In this document: positions 36,705-45,091 of the stretch, in pieces
Position numbering within the stretch: the stretch's first letter is position 1
Layout of the letters: every line of letters begins with the position of its first letter
Origin: an uncultured Cyclobacteriaceae bacterium
GTDB taxonomy: Bacteria; Bacteroidota; Bacteroidia; Cytophagales; Cyclobacteriaceae
Reading direction: 5' to 3'
Assembly: GCA_905479015.1 (NCBI GenBank)
Contig: CAJQKV010000007.1
Span: 124,001-188,000 of the forward strand
Length of the DNA stretch: 64,000 bases
Notes under the pieces: generated by a model
The model's input: the letters and a program-made list of their open reading frames with translations, nothing else
The model's database searches: none
What the model was told of the DNA's origin: nothing
Program-made: the position numbers and the translations under genes

Positions 36705-38175
36705 CATTATATTTCCCCACCAACTTTTTCAAACACATGTCCTGTACGAGAATGGATATGATATTTACATGATCGAAGAGCCCTTGTTCTTTTCACAATA
36801 TAAATTTCATAAAATGAAGTTGGCCTACCACCGTGCTACCATGAAAGCACACGCTAGCTACTTGGAATCCAAAGGCCTTACGGTGCATTACATAGAAGTT
36901 GGTGATCAAAGATCAGATTTAGGGCATTTACTGAGCCTGCTCTCTACCCAAAAACAGGAGGTAATCAACCTTGTTGATCCTACCGATTACTGGTTAGAAA
37001 AAAGAATAAAACAAGCTGCACTACAGCAAAAAATCAAACTTAACTTCTACGAGAATCCTATTTTCATCAACACCCGCTCAGATCTTAGTAACTTCTTTAG
37101 TCCTCATAAAAAAAAGTATTTTCAAACTTCTTTTTATAAACAATCTAGAATCAAACAACATATTTTAGTTGATACTGCAGATCAGCCCATCGGTGGGAAA
37201 TGGAGTTTTGATGATGAAAACAGGAAAAAATATCCTAAAAATAAGCTTCCTCCGACCATTAAAAGTCCGTTAAATAATTCTTTTTGGAGCGAGGCCTTGA
37301 TCTACGTTGAAGCACATTATGCGAAGAATCCCGGTAACCTTACGCCAAAACCTTTATATCCCATCGATGGGCCTACCACTCAAAAATGGCTAGCAGCCTT
37401 TTTTGAACATCGATTTGAAGACTTTGGTACTTATGAAGATGCTATCGTTAAAGATGAGCTCTTCTTGAATCACAGTGTCTTGTCCCCGATGCTCAACATA
37501 GGACTGATCTCACCAAAGTCCATCATTGATGCGGCCCTTCTTCATGCCAAAAAAGCTGATATCCCACTAAATTCGTTGGAAGGCTTTATCCGTCAAATAA
37601 TGGGCTGGCGTGAATTTATAAGGGGCATGTATATTTCGCAGGGTTCTGTTTCTCGATCTACCAATTACTGGGGATTCAAACGTAAAATACCCTCTAGTTT
37701 TTATGACGGTACGACTGGCATATATCCCATTGATCAAACCATTCAAAAAATCCTGAAAACTGGGTACTGTCATCATATTGAACGTCTCATGGTCTTGGGG
37801 AATTTCATGGTACTTTGTGAGTTTGATCCAGATGAGGTCTACCGTTGGTTTATGGAGTTATTCATAGATGCCTATGATTGGGTCATGGTCCCTAACGTAT
37901 ATGGTATGAGTCAATTTGCAGATGGGGGTCTTTTCGCAACTAAACCCTACATCAGTGGATCTAATTACATAATGAAGATGAGTGATTATCCCAAAGGAGA
38001 TTGGCAACCGATCTGGGATGCCCTATTCTGGAGGTTTATGGATGTCCATCGACTGTTTTTTATAAAAAATCCACGGCTTGGTTTACTCATAAAGACTTTT
38101 GACAAGATGGAAGATCAGAAAAAAAACCAATTCCATACGACCGCCAACCAGTTCATAAACCAATTAAATGCATAG
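36691..38175 (+). CDS. Cryptochrome/photolyase of the bacterial (6-4)/PhrB-like family, Fe-S motif absent
   Basis: 494 residues. The N-terminus [10 protein letters not shown] and [17 protein letters not shown], the [20 protein letters not shown] segment, [28 protein letters not shown] and [20 protein letters not shown] are hallmarks of the FeS-BCP ((6-4) photolyase, PhrB-like) family. In that family the motif after the MSDY segment normally carries three of the four Fe-S cysteines. Here it reads [18 protein letters not shown] (430-447) with none; C360 is the only cysteine nearby. So the protein probably lacks the 4Fe-4S cluster. It ends the photolyase operon. Confidence 0.88.
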   Translation: MKGINIIFPHQLFQTHVLYENGYDIYMIEEPLFFSQYKFHKMKLAYHRATMKAHASYLESKGLTVHYIEVGDQRSDLGHLLSLLSTQKQEVINLVDPTDYWLEKRIKQAALQQKIKLNFYENPIFINTRSDLSNFFSPHKKKYFQTSFYKQSRIKQHILVDTADQPIGGKWSFDDENRKKYPKNKLPPTIKSPLNNSFWSEALIYVEAHYAKNPGNLTPKPLYPIDGPTTQKWLAAFFEHRFEDFGTYEDAIVKDELFLNHSVLSPMLNIGLISPKSIIDAALLHAKKADIPLNSLEGFIRQIMGWREFIRGMYISQGSVSRSTNYWGFKRKIPSSFYDGTTGIYPIDQTIQKILKTGYCHHIERLMVLGNFMVLCEFDPDEVYRWFMELFIDAYDWVMVPNVYGMSQFADGGLFATKPYISGSNYIMKMSDYPKGDWQPIWDALFWRFMDVHRLFFIKNPRLGLLIKTFDKMEDQKKNQFHTTANQFINQLNA

Positions 38176-38276
38176 CCATGGATTCGTTTTTCTTTTAAAA
38201 CAAGGCACTTTATGAAAATTATATTAGTTTAGCCGATCTATTTTTAGCTATTAACCCCCCAACCATTACCTGACAT

Positions 38277-39758
38277 ATGAATTTAATCACTGAAAAATTA
38301 TGCTTCATTTTTACACTTGGTATTTGCCTCAGTTGCACCTCAAATAATACGCCCCTGATGACTGAAAAAAATACACCAAATACCGTTCGATCCGTTCCCA
38401 CTTCCGCCCGCATCTACACCACCGCAAAGGATACAGATTTAAGATTACAACGAACAGCTGATCTCAACTTTAAAGAGGGGAAACAGCCGCTAGAAACAGA
38501 ATTATCTATTTTTATAAATCCTGAGAAAACCTTTCAAACTATGGTTGGCATTGGTGGTGCCATAACCGATGCATCCGCTGAAGTTTTTGCCAAAATGTCC
38601 CCTGAAAAACAAGAGCTATTCTTGGAAGCCTATTATGGAAAAAATGGGATTGGATACAGCCTCCTAAGAACTACAATTCACAGCTGTGACTTTAGTGAAA
38701 AGTCATATACGTATATACAAGAAGGTGATAGTGAGCTCGAGACCTTTGATATCACGCCAGACTTGAGCTACCGGGTGCCCCTCATTAAGAAAGCCATTGC
38801 CAAAGCAGGGGGGTCTTTGTTGACCTATGTAAGTCCGTGGAGTCCGCCCGCGTTTATGAAGACAAATGGGAGTATGCTTCAAGGGGGCAGTTTATTGCCC
38901 GATTTTTACGAATCTTGGGCACGTTACTATGCCAAGTTCATCAAAGCGTATGAGGCACTTGATATTCCTATTTGGGGTCTAACCATTCAAAATGAACCCA
39001 TGGCAACCCAGCGTTGGGAATCCTGTATTTACACAGCACAAGAAGAAAGAGATTTTCTGAAAAATTACTTGGGACCCATATTGGCCGCCGAGGGATTAGG
39101 AGATAAAAACATCATTGTTTGGGATCACAACCGTGACCTTATCACCAATCGAGCCAATACGATATTAGGTGATCCGGAAGCGGCTAAATATGTTTGGGGT
39201 ACCGGATTTCATTGGTATGAAACCTGGACCGGCAGTAAAGCCAAATTTGATAACTTAGGAAAGGTCAAGGAATCGTTTCCCGATAAAGAATTGATGTTCA
39301 CCGAAGGTTGTAATGAGAATTTTGACGCCAATAAATATCAGTTTTGGCCTAATGCTGAGCGCTATGGCAACTCTATGATCAACGATTTTAATCAAGGAAC
39401 GGCAGGCTGGACCGATTGGAATATCCTCTTAGATCAAAATGGTGGTCCCAATCATGTGGCTAACTTTTGTTTTGCACCTATCCATGGTGATACAGAGACC
39501 GATGAGCTTATTTTGACACCAACTTATTATTATATTGGACATTTTTCAAAATATATCCGTCCGGGTGCCAAAAGAGTCAGTACGGTCAGTAGCAGAAGCT
39601 TTCTCCAAGCCACTACTTTCGTCAATCCAGATGATTCATATGCCACTGTCATCATGAATGATAGCAATGAGACCATAGATTATCACATGTATGTAGGCAC
39701 ACAGAAAATAGCTTCATCCATTCCTCCAAGAGCCATCCAAACGATTGTGTATGATTAG
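38277..39758 (+). CDS. Glycoside hydrolase family 30 lipoprotein
   Basis: 493 residues. Lipoprotein signal with lipobox LSC at C20, so it is membrane-anchored outside the cytoplasm. The GH30 (TIM barrel plus beta-sandwich) signature is complete: GIGGAITDASAEVF, YVSPWSPPAFMKTNGSM, acid/base E240 (IQNEP) and nucleophile E343 (MFTEGCNE). GH30 members cleave beta-1,6-glucan, glucosylceramide or xylan; the bacterial clade this resembles acts on beta-glucosidic links. With the GH16 enzyme at 53.6 kb it may take part in algal beta-glucan use. It appears to be a single gene. Confidence 0.9.
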   Translation: MNLITEKLCFIFTLGICLSCTSNNTPLMTEKNTPNTVRSVPTSARIYTTAKDTDLRLQRTADLNFKEGKQPLETELSIFINPEKTFQTMVGIGGAITDASAEVFAKMSPEKQELFLEAYYGKNGIGYSLLRTTIHSCDFSEKSYTYIQEGDSELETFDITPDLSYRVPLIKKAIAKAGGSLLTYVSPWSPPAFMKTNGSMLQGGSLLPDFYESWARYYAKFIKAYEALDIPIWGLTIQNEPMATQRWESCIYTAQEERDFLKNYLGPILAAEGLGDKNIIVWDHNRDLITNRANTILGDPEAAKYVWGTGFHWYETWTGSKAKFDNLGKVKESFPDKELMFTEGCNENFDANKYQFWPNAERYGNSMINDFNQGTAGWTDWNILLDQNGGPNHVANFCFAPIHGDTETDELILTPTYYYIGHFSKYIRPGAKRVSTVSSRSFLQATTFVNPDDSYATVIMNDSNETIDYHMYVGTQKIASSIPPRAIQTIVYD

Positions 39759-39790
39759 CATTTATGATCAAGAATGGGTGTGAAGAGTAA

Positions 39791-39807
39791 CTAGAAAAAT
39801 ATTCTAG
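39791..39807. repeat. 17-bp palindrome after the GH30 gene
   Basis: CTAGAA and TTCTAG are inverted 6-bp arms around AAATA. No T-tract follows, so it is not a typical terminator. Possible binding site; nothing else supports it. Confidence 0.25.
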
Positions 39808-40029
39808 AATGTATTTGACCTTAGAGAAAATAATTCCATTTCGGTAGGTTTTCCCCTTTATTTTAAGGAATTAAAATAAACATTAGAAATAGTTATTTGA
39901 AAACCCCTTTATTCTTCATGTGATACAAAATCATATTTGATTCCTTGAATGAACTTGTTTGGCTCACGAATGCGGTATCATATCCTTAGGTAGACTACTT
40001 GTTTGAAATTACACTTAAACAAGAAAGAA
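39808..40029. other. Gene-free region between the GH30 and CDP-alcohol phosphotransferase genes
   Basis: AT-rich and without a convincing small gene; together with its borders the gap spans 39759-40130. Only the palindrome on its left and the promoter on its right could be recognised. Confidence 0.4.
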
Positions 40030-40063
40030 TTTGAACTCGATTGCCGATCAGTTAGTATCTTTG
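40030..40063 (+). promoter_or_regulatory. Bacteroidota promoter of the CDP-alcohol phosphotransferase gene
   Basis: TTTG at 40030-40033 and TATCTTTG at 40056-40063 (exact TAnnTTTG) are 22 nt apart, close to the -33/-7 spacing of the group. The transcript would have a leader of about 60 nt. Confidence 0.55.
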
Positions 40064-40130
40064 CATATTAACTTGTGATTGATTTCAGTTCTTTTTTCAT
40101 AACTAGCCTAATTTTTTATAATCCCCGATT

Positions 40131-40898
40131 ATGTCGAAACTACCAGAGAAACATCAATTTGTTGATCTCTCCGACTATGGTAGACCCGCCGCAAGGGTCA
40201 TCGCAGGGTCCTTGAGAAAAAGTAGTTTCACCCCTATTCACGTGACCCTTGCTTTTATTTTCAGTGGCCTGATTGCCATATATTGTATCCTAAATGATTT
40301 TCTTGTTTTGGCCGCTATTTTTCTAGTCATCAAATCCATACTTGATGCAGCAGACGGCGAACTGGCAAGAATCAAAAAAACACCTTCCTATACGGGTAGA
40401 TACTTTGATTCAATCGCTGATATTATCCTGAATCTCTTGATCATGATGGCCATCTGTAAAACTTCTGATGCCCGCATTTCAACCACTTTAGTCGCTTTTG
40501 TTGGATTGCAATTACAAGGCACTCTCTACAATTATTATTATGTCATTCTCAGAAATAAATTAGGAGGCGACACGACCAGTAGAATCATTGAAAGTGAGGC
40601 CCCCACCGCAATGAAAGGGGAACAACAAAAAAATGTACAGCGCCTTTTTTATATATATCATCTGCTGTACAATTACTTTGACAGAATTATTTACAGGCTT
40701 GATAAAAATGCGGCTGACGGTGAAATATTTCCAAATTGGTTTATGACAGCGATCTCAACGCTGGGCCTAGGCTTTCAATTACTCCTTATCAGTTTGATGC
40801 TCATTTTAGGATGGAAAGAATACATTGTTCCCTTTTTCATAGGCTATACTTTCTTAATTGTGCTTTTTATTGGGATAAGGAAAAATTGGTTACAATAG
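40131..40898 (+). CDS. CDP-alcohol phosphatidyltransferase family protein
   Basis: 255 residues with several membrane helices. The CDP-alcohol phosphotransferase motif D-x2-DG-x2-AR-x8-G-x3-D-x3-D is complete (beginning DAADGELARIKK and ending GRYFDSIAD). Enzymes of this family join a CDP-linked donor to an alcohol acceptor such as glycerol phosphate, serine or inositol phosphate at the inner membrane. The acceptor is not evident. It has its own promoter and lies tail-to-tail with the MerR-family regulator gene. Confidence 0.85.
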   Translation: MSKLPEKHQFVDLSDYGRPAARVIAGSLRKSSFTPIHVTLAFIFSGLIAIYCILNDFLVLAAIFLVIKSILDAADGELARIKKTPSYTGRYFDSIADIILNLLIMMAICKTSDARISTTLVAFVGLQLQGTLYNYYYVILRNKLGGDTTSRIIESEAPTAMKGEQQKNVQRLFYIYHLLYNYFDRIIYRLDKNAADGEIFPNWFMTAISTLGLGFQLLLISLMLILGWKEYIVPFFIGYTFLIVLFIGIRKNWLQ

Positions 40899-40960
40899 CT
40901 TTGACTAACCTTATCTTAATTTCCTTGTTTCCCGCCGAACGGCAGATTTTTTTTTTTAAT

Positions 40961-41866
40961 TCAATGGGGCTCGTCCTCTCTATTCTCATTTAAGAAATCT
41001 ATAAATGATTCTGGTTTTGGAAGATGAACGATCCGTTCATTTTGCATCAGTGACACAAAATTTTGCGGATTGCCTGAAATCAAAAATGGTATTTCAGTAG
41101 TTTTTAATACTTTTTCAATTTGCCGTACCGTCTTGTCTGCCTTTGGTACCACAAACATAGACATCATGAAATCTGCATTTACAATACTTAAAACTTCATG
41201 AATATTTTCCCCTGGTACATTTTGCCCTAGATAATACACTTTAAATCCTCTTTCTGCAGCAATGAAGGAAGCCAACAGAAGACCTACCTCATGGTGCTCA
41301 TCTTCAAGAAGAAAAAAAACCATTTTTTTAGCATGGGCCGGAGGATGTGGAATCGCATCAATGGCACTGATGATTTTTTTCCTTATCAAGCAGGAGATAA
41401 AATGTTCCTGAGCAGGCATGGTTTTTTGTGTATTCCACAAAATACCAATGTGGTGAAGAAAGGGATAAATTAAATCTCTGACGGTACCCAATAAACCTTT
41501 TCGAATGACATGGAGCCTGAATATTTTGTCAAACTTAATTTCATCCATGGAAAGCATGGCCAAGGTCAACGATTGTATATCCTCTTTTTTTTCTTGATCT
41601 ACATCTTGATCAGGAAGCGCTAAAATTTGATTTACTAACTCATGAATTTTATCGTCAGTCATTTTTTCAACTTTGGATATTTTGTGCCCATTTCGGAGTA
41701 AAATCCCAAAATTGACCAATTGAATGAGTTGAAGATCTGAAAAAAAACGAATGTTTGTTTCAGTACGACTGGGATTTAAAAAACTGTAGCGACGTTCCCA
41801 AATACGCAACGTATGGGCGTTAATTCCTGTTAAGGCTTCTACTTGAGCCATGGAGTAAGTACTCAT
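40961..41866 (-). CDS. CarH/LitR-like MerR-family regulator with B12-binding domain
   Basis: 301 residues. N-terminal MerR DNA-binding domain (about 1-72; SMAQVEALTGINAHTLRIWE), helical bundle (about 95-170) and cobalamin-binding Rossmann domain (about 180-295). The motifs of light-sensing CarH are conserved: W144-x9-E154-H155 in the bundle and E190-x-H192-x2-G195 in the cobalamin loop, H192 being the predicted lower cobalt ligand. CarH/LitR proteins bind adenosylcobalamin and repress in the dark; light breaks the Co-C bond and releases DNA. It is divergent from the photoprotection operon starting at 42090 and near carotenoid genes, as in known LitR/CarH loci. Confidence 0.9.
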   Translation of the reverse strand: MSTYSMAQVEALTGINAHTLRIWERRYSFLNPSRTETNIRFFSDLQLIQLVNFGILLRNGHKISKVEKMTDDKIHELVNQILALPDQDVDQEKKEDIQSLTLAMLSMDEIKFDKIFRLHVIRKGLLGTVRDLIYPFLHHIGILWNTQKTMPAQEHFISCLIRKKIISAIDAIPHPPAHAKKMVFFLLEDEHHEVGLLLASFIAAERGFKVYYLGQNVPGENIHEVLSIVNADFMMSMFVVPKADKTVRQIEKVLKTTEIPFLISGNPQNFVSLMQNERIVHLPKPESFIDFLNENREDEPH

Positions 41867-41951
41867 GAATGAATTTACTAATTAATGAATAATTGATAAC
41901 CTAAGAACTGTGAAAAATAAATTTTAGTTCAGAACCAAAATAATTCTTTCT

Positions 41952-41968
41952 TTCACTCATTCAGTGAA
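41952..41968. promoter_or_regulatory. Candidate operator between merR-type regulator and photoprotection operon
   Basis: The inverted repeat TTCACT-N5-AGTGAA lies in the 223-nt divergent region, just upstream of a -33-like TTTG. This is a plausible binding site for the B12-dependent regulator to control both directions; the sequence is not one I can match to a published operator. Confidence 0.4.
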
Positions 41969-41982
41969 CAAAATAATGGAAT

Positions 41983-42017
41983 TTTGTGTTCTTTTAATGT
42001 ACGTGCTATTTTCTTTG
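41983..42017 (+). promoter_or_regulatory. Candidate promoter of the SRPBCC-photolyase operon
   Basis: TTTG at 41983-41986 and TTTCTTTG at 42010-42017 (one mismatch to TAnnTTTG), 23 nt apart. Transcription would start near 42024, giving a leader of about 65 nt. The TTCACT palindrome lies immediately upstream. Confidence 0.4.
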
Positions 42018-42089
42018 CAAAAGAGGAGTCAATATTATTTTACAAGACATACGAGAAAGCCCTAAAAACTATTTAATTCATATTAAGAT

Positions 42090-42560
42090 ATGGCCTTTTA
42101 CCAATTTTCCGTAGAACAACATGTTGCCGCTGACCTTGAACAAGTTTGGGGGTTCATTTCTTCCCCCTCAAATCTTAAAAAAATCACTCCCAAAGAGATG
42201 GGATTCAATATCACTTCAAAAGATGAAAAAGTTAAGATGTACCCAGGGATGATCATTACCTATAAAGTGAGTCCCCTGTTGGGTATAAAAATGAACTGGA
42301 TGACAGAAATCACTCAGGTAAAGGAAATGGATTATTTTATTGACGAACAAAGAGTAGGACCCTATAAAATGTGGCATCATCAGCACAAACTGATTCCTGA
42401 CAAAAAAGGAGTTAAAATGGTTGATTTAATTACCTACATTCCACCCTTTGGTTTCATTGGAGCGATAGCCAATACCTTAATCATTGAAAATAAACTTAAA
42501 GAAATTTTTGATTACCGAACCATAGCGGTAAACAAAGAGTTTAATATTATAGAAAGTTAA
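42090..42560 (+). CDS. SRPBCC family (START/Bet v1-like) protein
   Basis: 156 residues. The N-terminus FYQFSVEQHVAADLEQVWGF and ISSPSNLKKITP is typical of SRPBCC ligand-binding proteins; the C-terminal helix follows TYIPPFGFIGAIAN. Such proteins bind hydrophobic ligands in a deep cavity. Relatives occur in LitR-controlled light-response gene sets. It is the first gene of the operon and directly faces the B12-dependent regulator. The ligand is unknown; given the context a lipid or carotenoid-related molecule is a guess. Confidence 0.82.
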   Translation: MAFYQFSVEQHVAADLEQVWGFISSPSNLKKITPKEMGFNITSKDEKVKMYPGMIITYKVSPLLGIKMNWMTEITQVKEMDYFIDEQRVGPYKMWHHQHKLIPDKKGVKMVDLITYIPPFGFIGAIANTLIIENKLKEIFDYRTIAVNKEFNIIES

Positions 42561-42570
42561 ATTTAAATAC

Positions 42571-43227
42571 ATGGCAAAGAAAAATAAGTCTCAAAAAGAC
42601 ATCATCACAGCGTACATGCAGCATGTACTAGAGCACAGCAGTACTCCAGAGTCAGTTTATAAATTTGGTAAGGATAATGGTTTTACTGAAGCTGAATTTT
42701 ATAACTTTTTTGGCACCTTTGAATCGCTTGAAAAATCTATTTTCAGCAACTTTTTTGACAACACCATGATGCTTCTTGAAAAAAATGAAGAATATCAAAA
42801 TTTCGATGCGCAAAATAAACTACTCAGCTTTTACTTCACCTTCTTTGAAGTACTCAAAGCTAACAGAAGCTATGTCATCATGACCCTCTCCACCCACAAA
42901 CCTAGTCTTAAGACACATGGCGTGTTGGTCGGGCTAAAAGAAGCGTTCAAGAAATTTGTAGATGGATTAGATATCGAAACATTGGATTTAAAACAAGAAA
43001 AATTGGAAGAAGTAAAGCAGAAAGGACTCTCCGAGCTCTCTTGGCAACAATTATTATTTACCATTAATTTTTGGATGGAGGATTCCAGTGCTTCCTTTGA
43101 AAAAACAGACATTTTTATTGAAAAATCTGTAAAAACGAGTTTTGAACTAATGAACATCACCCCACTGAAAAGTCTGTTAGATTTAGGTAAATTTTTTGTG
43201 AAAGAGAAAATAATGGGTAAAAATTAA
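42571..43227 (+). CDS. TetR family transcriptional regulator
   Basis: 218 residues. The N-terminal TetR-type helix-turn-helix is recognisable (DIITAYMQHVLEHSSTPESV then KFGKDNGFTEAEFYNFFGTF) although the first helix lacks the usual positively charged start. The C-terminal ligand domain is Bacteroidota-specific. It ends exactly at the base before the next start codon (43228). As second gene of the light-response operon it may provide a second input, or tune the operon to a lipid ligand. Confidence 0.75.
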   Translation: MAKKNKSQKDIITAYMQHVLEHSSTPESVYKFGKDNGFTEAEFYNFFGTFESLEKSIFSNFFDNTMMLLEKNEEYQNFDAQNKLLSFYFTFFEVLKANRSYVIMTLSTHKPSLKTHGVLVGLKEAFKKFVDGLDIETLDLKQEKLEEVKQKGLSELSWQQLLFTINFWMEDSSASFEKTDIFIEKSVKTSFELMNITPLKSLLDLGKFFVKEKIMGKN

Positions 43228-44550
43228 ATGGAGACAATCGATCAAATTCCAATAACAAAAATTCAGCGAGCGACCAAAATCGTTAAGACTGGAGCAAAAG
43301 TAGGTGTCAACTACATCAAATACTATGGCAACCGCATAACACAAGAAGAAGAGGAAGCTAAAAAGACATTAAACAATGCCAATGCCGATGATATCTATGA
43401 TGGCCTCAAAAATCTCAAAGGCAGTGCGCTAAAGGTGGCTCAAATGCTGAGTATGGAAAAATCTATCATGCCCGCAGCTTATGTAGAAAAATTTTCCCTT
43501 TCACAATTTTCTGTGCCCCCATTGTCACCGGCACTTGTTAATAAAACTTTTAGAAAATACTTTGGGAAATCTGCCCATGAAATTTTTGATAAGTTTGATG
43601 CCACCTCTGTCAATGCCGCCAGCATTGGTCAAGTACATCAGGCTGAAAAAGAGGGTAAAAAAATAGCCGTAAAAATTCAATATCCTGGGGTTGCAGGAAG
43701 TATCAGCAGCGACCTGTCTTTGATAAAGCCCATTGCTATTCGCATGTTTAATATCAAGGGCAAAGATTCCGATAAGTATTTTAAAGAGGTAGAAGAAAAA
43801 CTCATCGATGAGACCAACTATATACTTGAGGTAGATCAAAGTATTGAAATTGCAAAGGCATGCAAGCACATTCCTAATATGAAGTTCCCTGAATACTACA
43901 AAGAATATTCAACCGATCGCATCATAAGCATGGAATGGATGAATGGACTCCATCTGACAGAATTTGCCGCTCAAAATAGTGACCCCGTGTTGGCCAACAA
44001 AATTGGTCAAGCCCTTTGGGATTTCTACATGTATCAAATTCATGTCTTAAGAAAAATGCATGCGGATCCACATCCTGGAAATTTTCTAGTGTCAAAAGAA
44101 GAGGATCTCATCGCACTTGATTTTGGTTGTATGAAAAGTTTACCTGATGAATTTTATTACCCTTATTTCACACTCTCAGAGAAAGAAAATATCAATAATA
44201 AAAGTCTATTTGAAAAGAAACTTTATGAACTCGAAATTTTAAGATCTGATGATTCAAAAAAGGAGCTTGATTTTTTCAAGGAAGTATTTTATGATCTGCT
44301 CAGCCTGTTTACACAGCCCTTTCACACAGATTATTTTGACTTTTCAAATAAAACCTTCTTTGATGCCCTCTCAAATATGGCACAAGAGTTTGCTCAAAAA
44401 ACGGAATTAAGAAAATACAATGGGAATCGAGGATCTAAACATTTTATCTATGTGAATCGGACTTTTTTTGGTTTATATAACTTGATGCATACGCTAAAAG
44501 CGACGCATATTGAAATAAAAAGTCCTTTGGCACTTAAAAAAATAGCGTAA
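43228..44550 (+). CDS. ABC1/UbiB/AarF family atypical kinase
   Basis: 440 residues of the UbiB protein-kinase-like family. Visible features are the KxxQ motif (GSALKVAQMLSME), the ATP-binding segment SIGQVHQAEKEGKKIAVKIQYPGV-like region, and the catalytic HADPHPGNFLV plus LIALDFGCMKSL metal-binding DFG-like motif. UbiB relatives support quinone and lipid metabolism; in plants, ABC1K proteins act in photo-oxidative stress and prenyl-lipid homeostasis. It is tightly placed between TetR and glutathione peroxidase genes. The true substrate is unknown. Confidence 0.87.
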   Translation: METIDQIPITKIQRATKIVKTGAKVGVNYIKYYGNRITQEEEEAKKTLNNANADDIYDGLKNLKGSALKVAQMLSMEKSIMPAAYVEKFSLSQFSVPPLSPALVNKTFRKYFGKSAHEIFDKFDATSVNAASIGQVHQAEKEGKKIAVKIQYPGVAGSISSDLSLIKPIAIRMFNIKGKDSDKYFKEVEEKLIDETNYILEVDQSIEIAKACKHIPNMKFPEYYKEYSTDRIISMEWMNGLHLTEFAAQNSDPVLANKIGQALWDFYMYQIHVLRKMHADPHPGNFLVSKEEDLIALDFGCMKSLPDEFYYPYFTLSEKENINNKSLFEKKLYELEILRSDDSKKELDFFKEVFYDLLSLFTQPFHTDYFDFSNKTFFDALSNMAQEFAQKTELRKYNGNRGSKHFIYVNRTFFGLYNLMHTLKATHIEIKSPLALKKIA

Positions 44551-44553
44551 CCT

Positions 44554-45081
44554 ATGATCACTGCCAAAATAGCTCCGACAAAACTTACGCCAAAGTTTTA
44601 TGAATTGGCAGCCAAAAATGCGGCTGGAGATGAGATGCAATTTGATCAATTCAAAGGCAAAACAGTTTTGATTGTAAATACAGCGACACGTTGTGGATTG
44701 GCCCCACAATTTAAACAGCTCGAGAAATTATATCATGATTATCAAGCGCAAGGGCTCGTCATTTTAGGCTTTCCTTGTAATCAATTCATGTCCCAAGAAC
44801 CTGAATCGAATGAGACAATGGAGACTTCCTGCCTCTTAAAATACGGGGTTACCTTTCAATTGATGTCAAAAACAAAAGTAAATGGCCCCAATGCACATCC
44901 GGTATTTAAATACTTAAAAAATGAATTATCTGAGTTATTTGGAAGTCGAATCAAGTGGAATTTCACGAAATTTCTAATCACCAATTACGGAAGTCCGTTT
45001 CGAAGATACGGCCCATATACAAACCCAATTGCGCTAGAAAAAGACATCAAAAAGCTTCTCGCGAGAAAAACGAAAATTTGA
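44554..45081 (+). CDS. Glutathione peroxidase family protein
   Basis: 175 residues, thioredoxin-fold. Peroxidatic Cys is in NTATRCGLAPQ; the catalytic Gln is in FPCNQF, and Trp/Asn in KWNFTKFLI. A cysteine in the usual resolving position (about residue 90, TSCLLKYG) suggests a thioredoxin-dependent reaction, as for most bacterial GPx-like proteins. It reduces hydroperoxides. Position in the light operon fits protection from photo-oxidised lipids. Confidence 0.9.
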   Translation: MITAKIAPTKLTPKFYELAAKNAAGDEMQFDQFKGKTVLIVNTATRCGLAPQFKQLEKLYHDYQAQGLVILGFPCNQFMSQEPESNETMETSCLLKYGVTFQLMSKTKVNGPNAHPVFKYLKNELSELFGSRIKWNFTKFLITNYGSPFRRYGPYTNPIALEKDIKKLLARKTKI

Positions 45082-45091
45082 CCTCTTCAGC

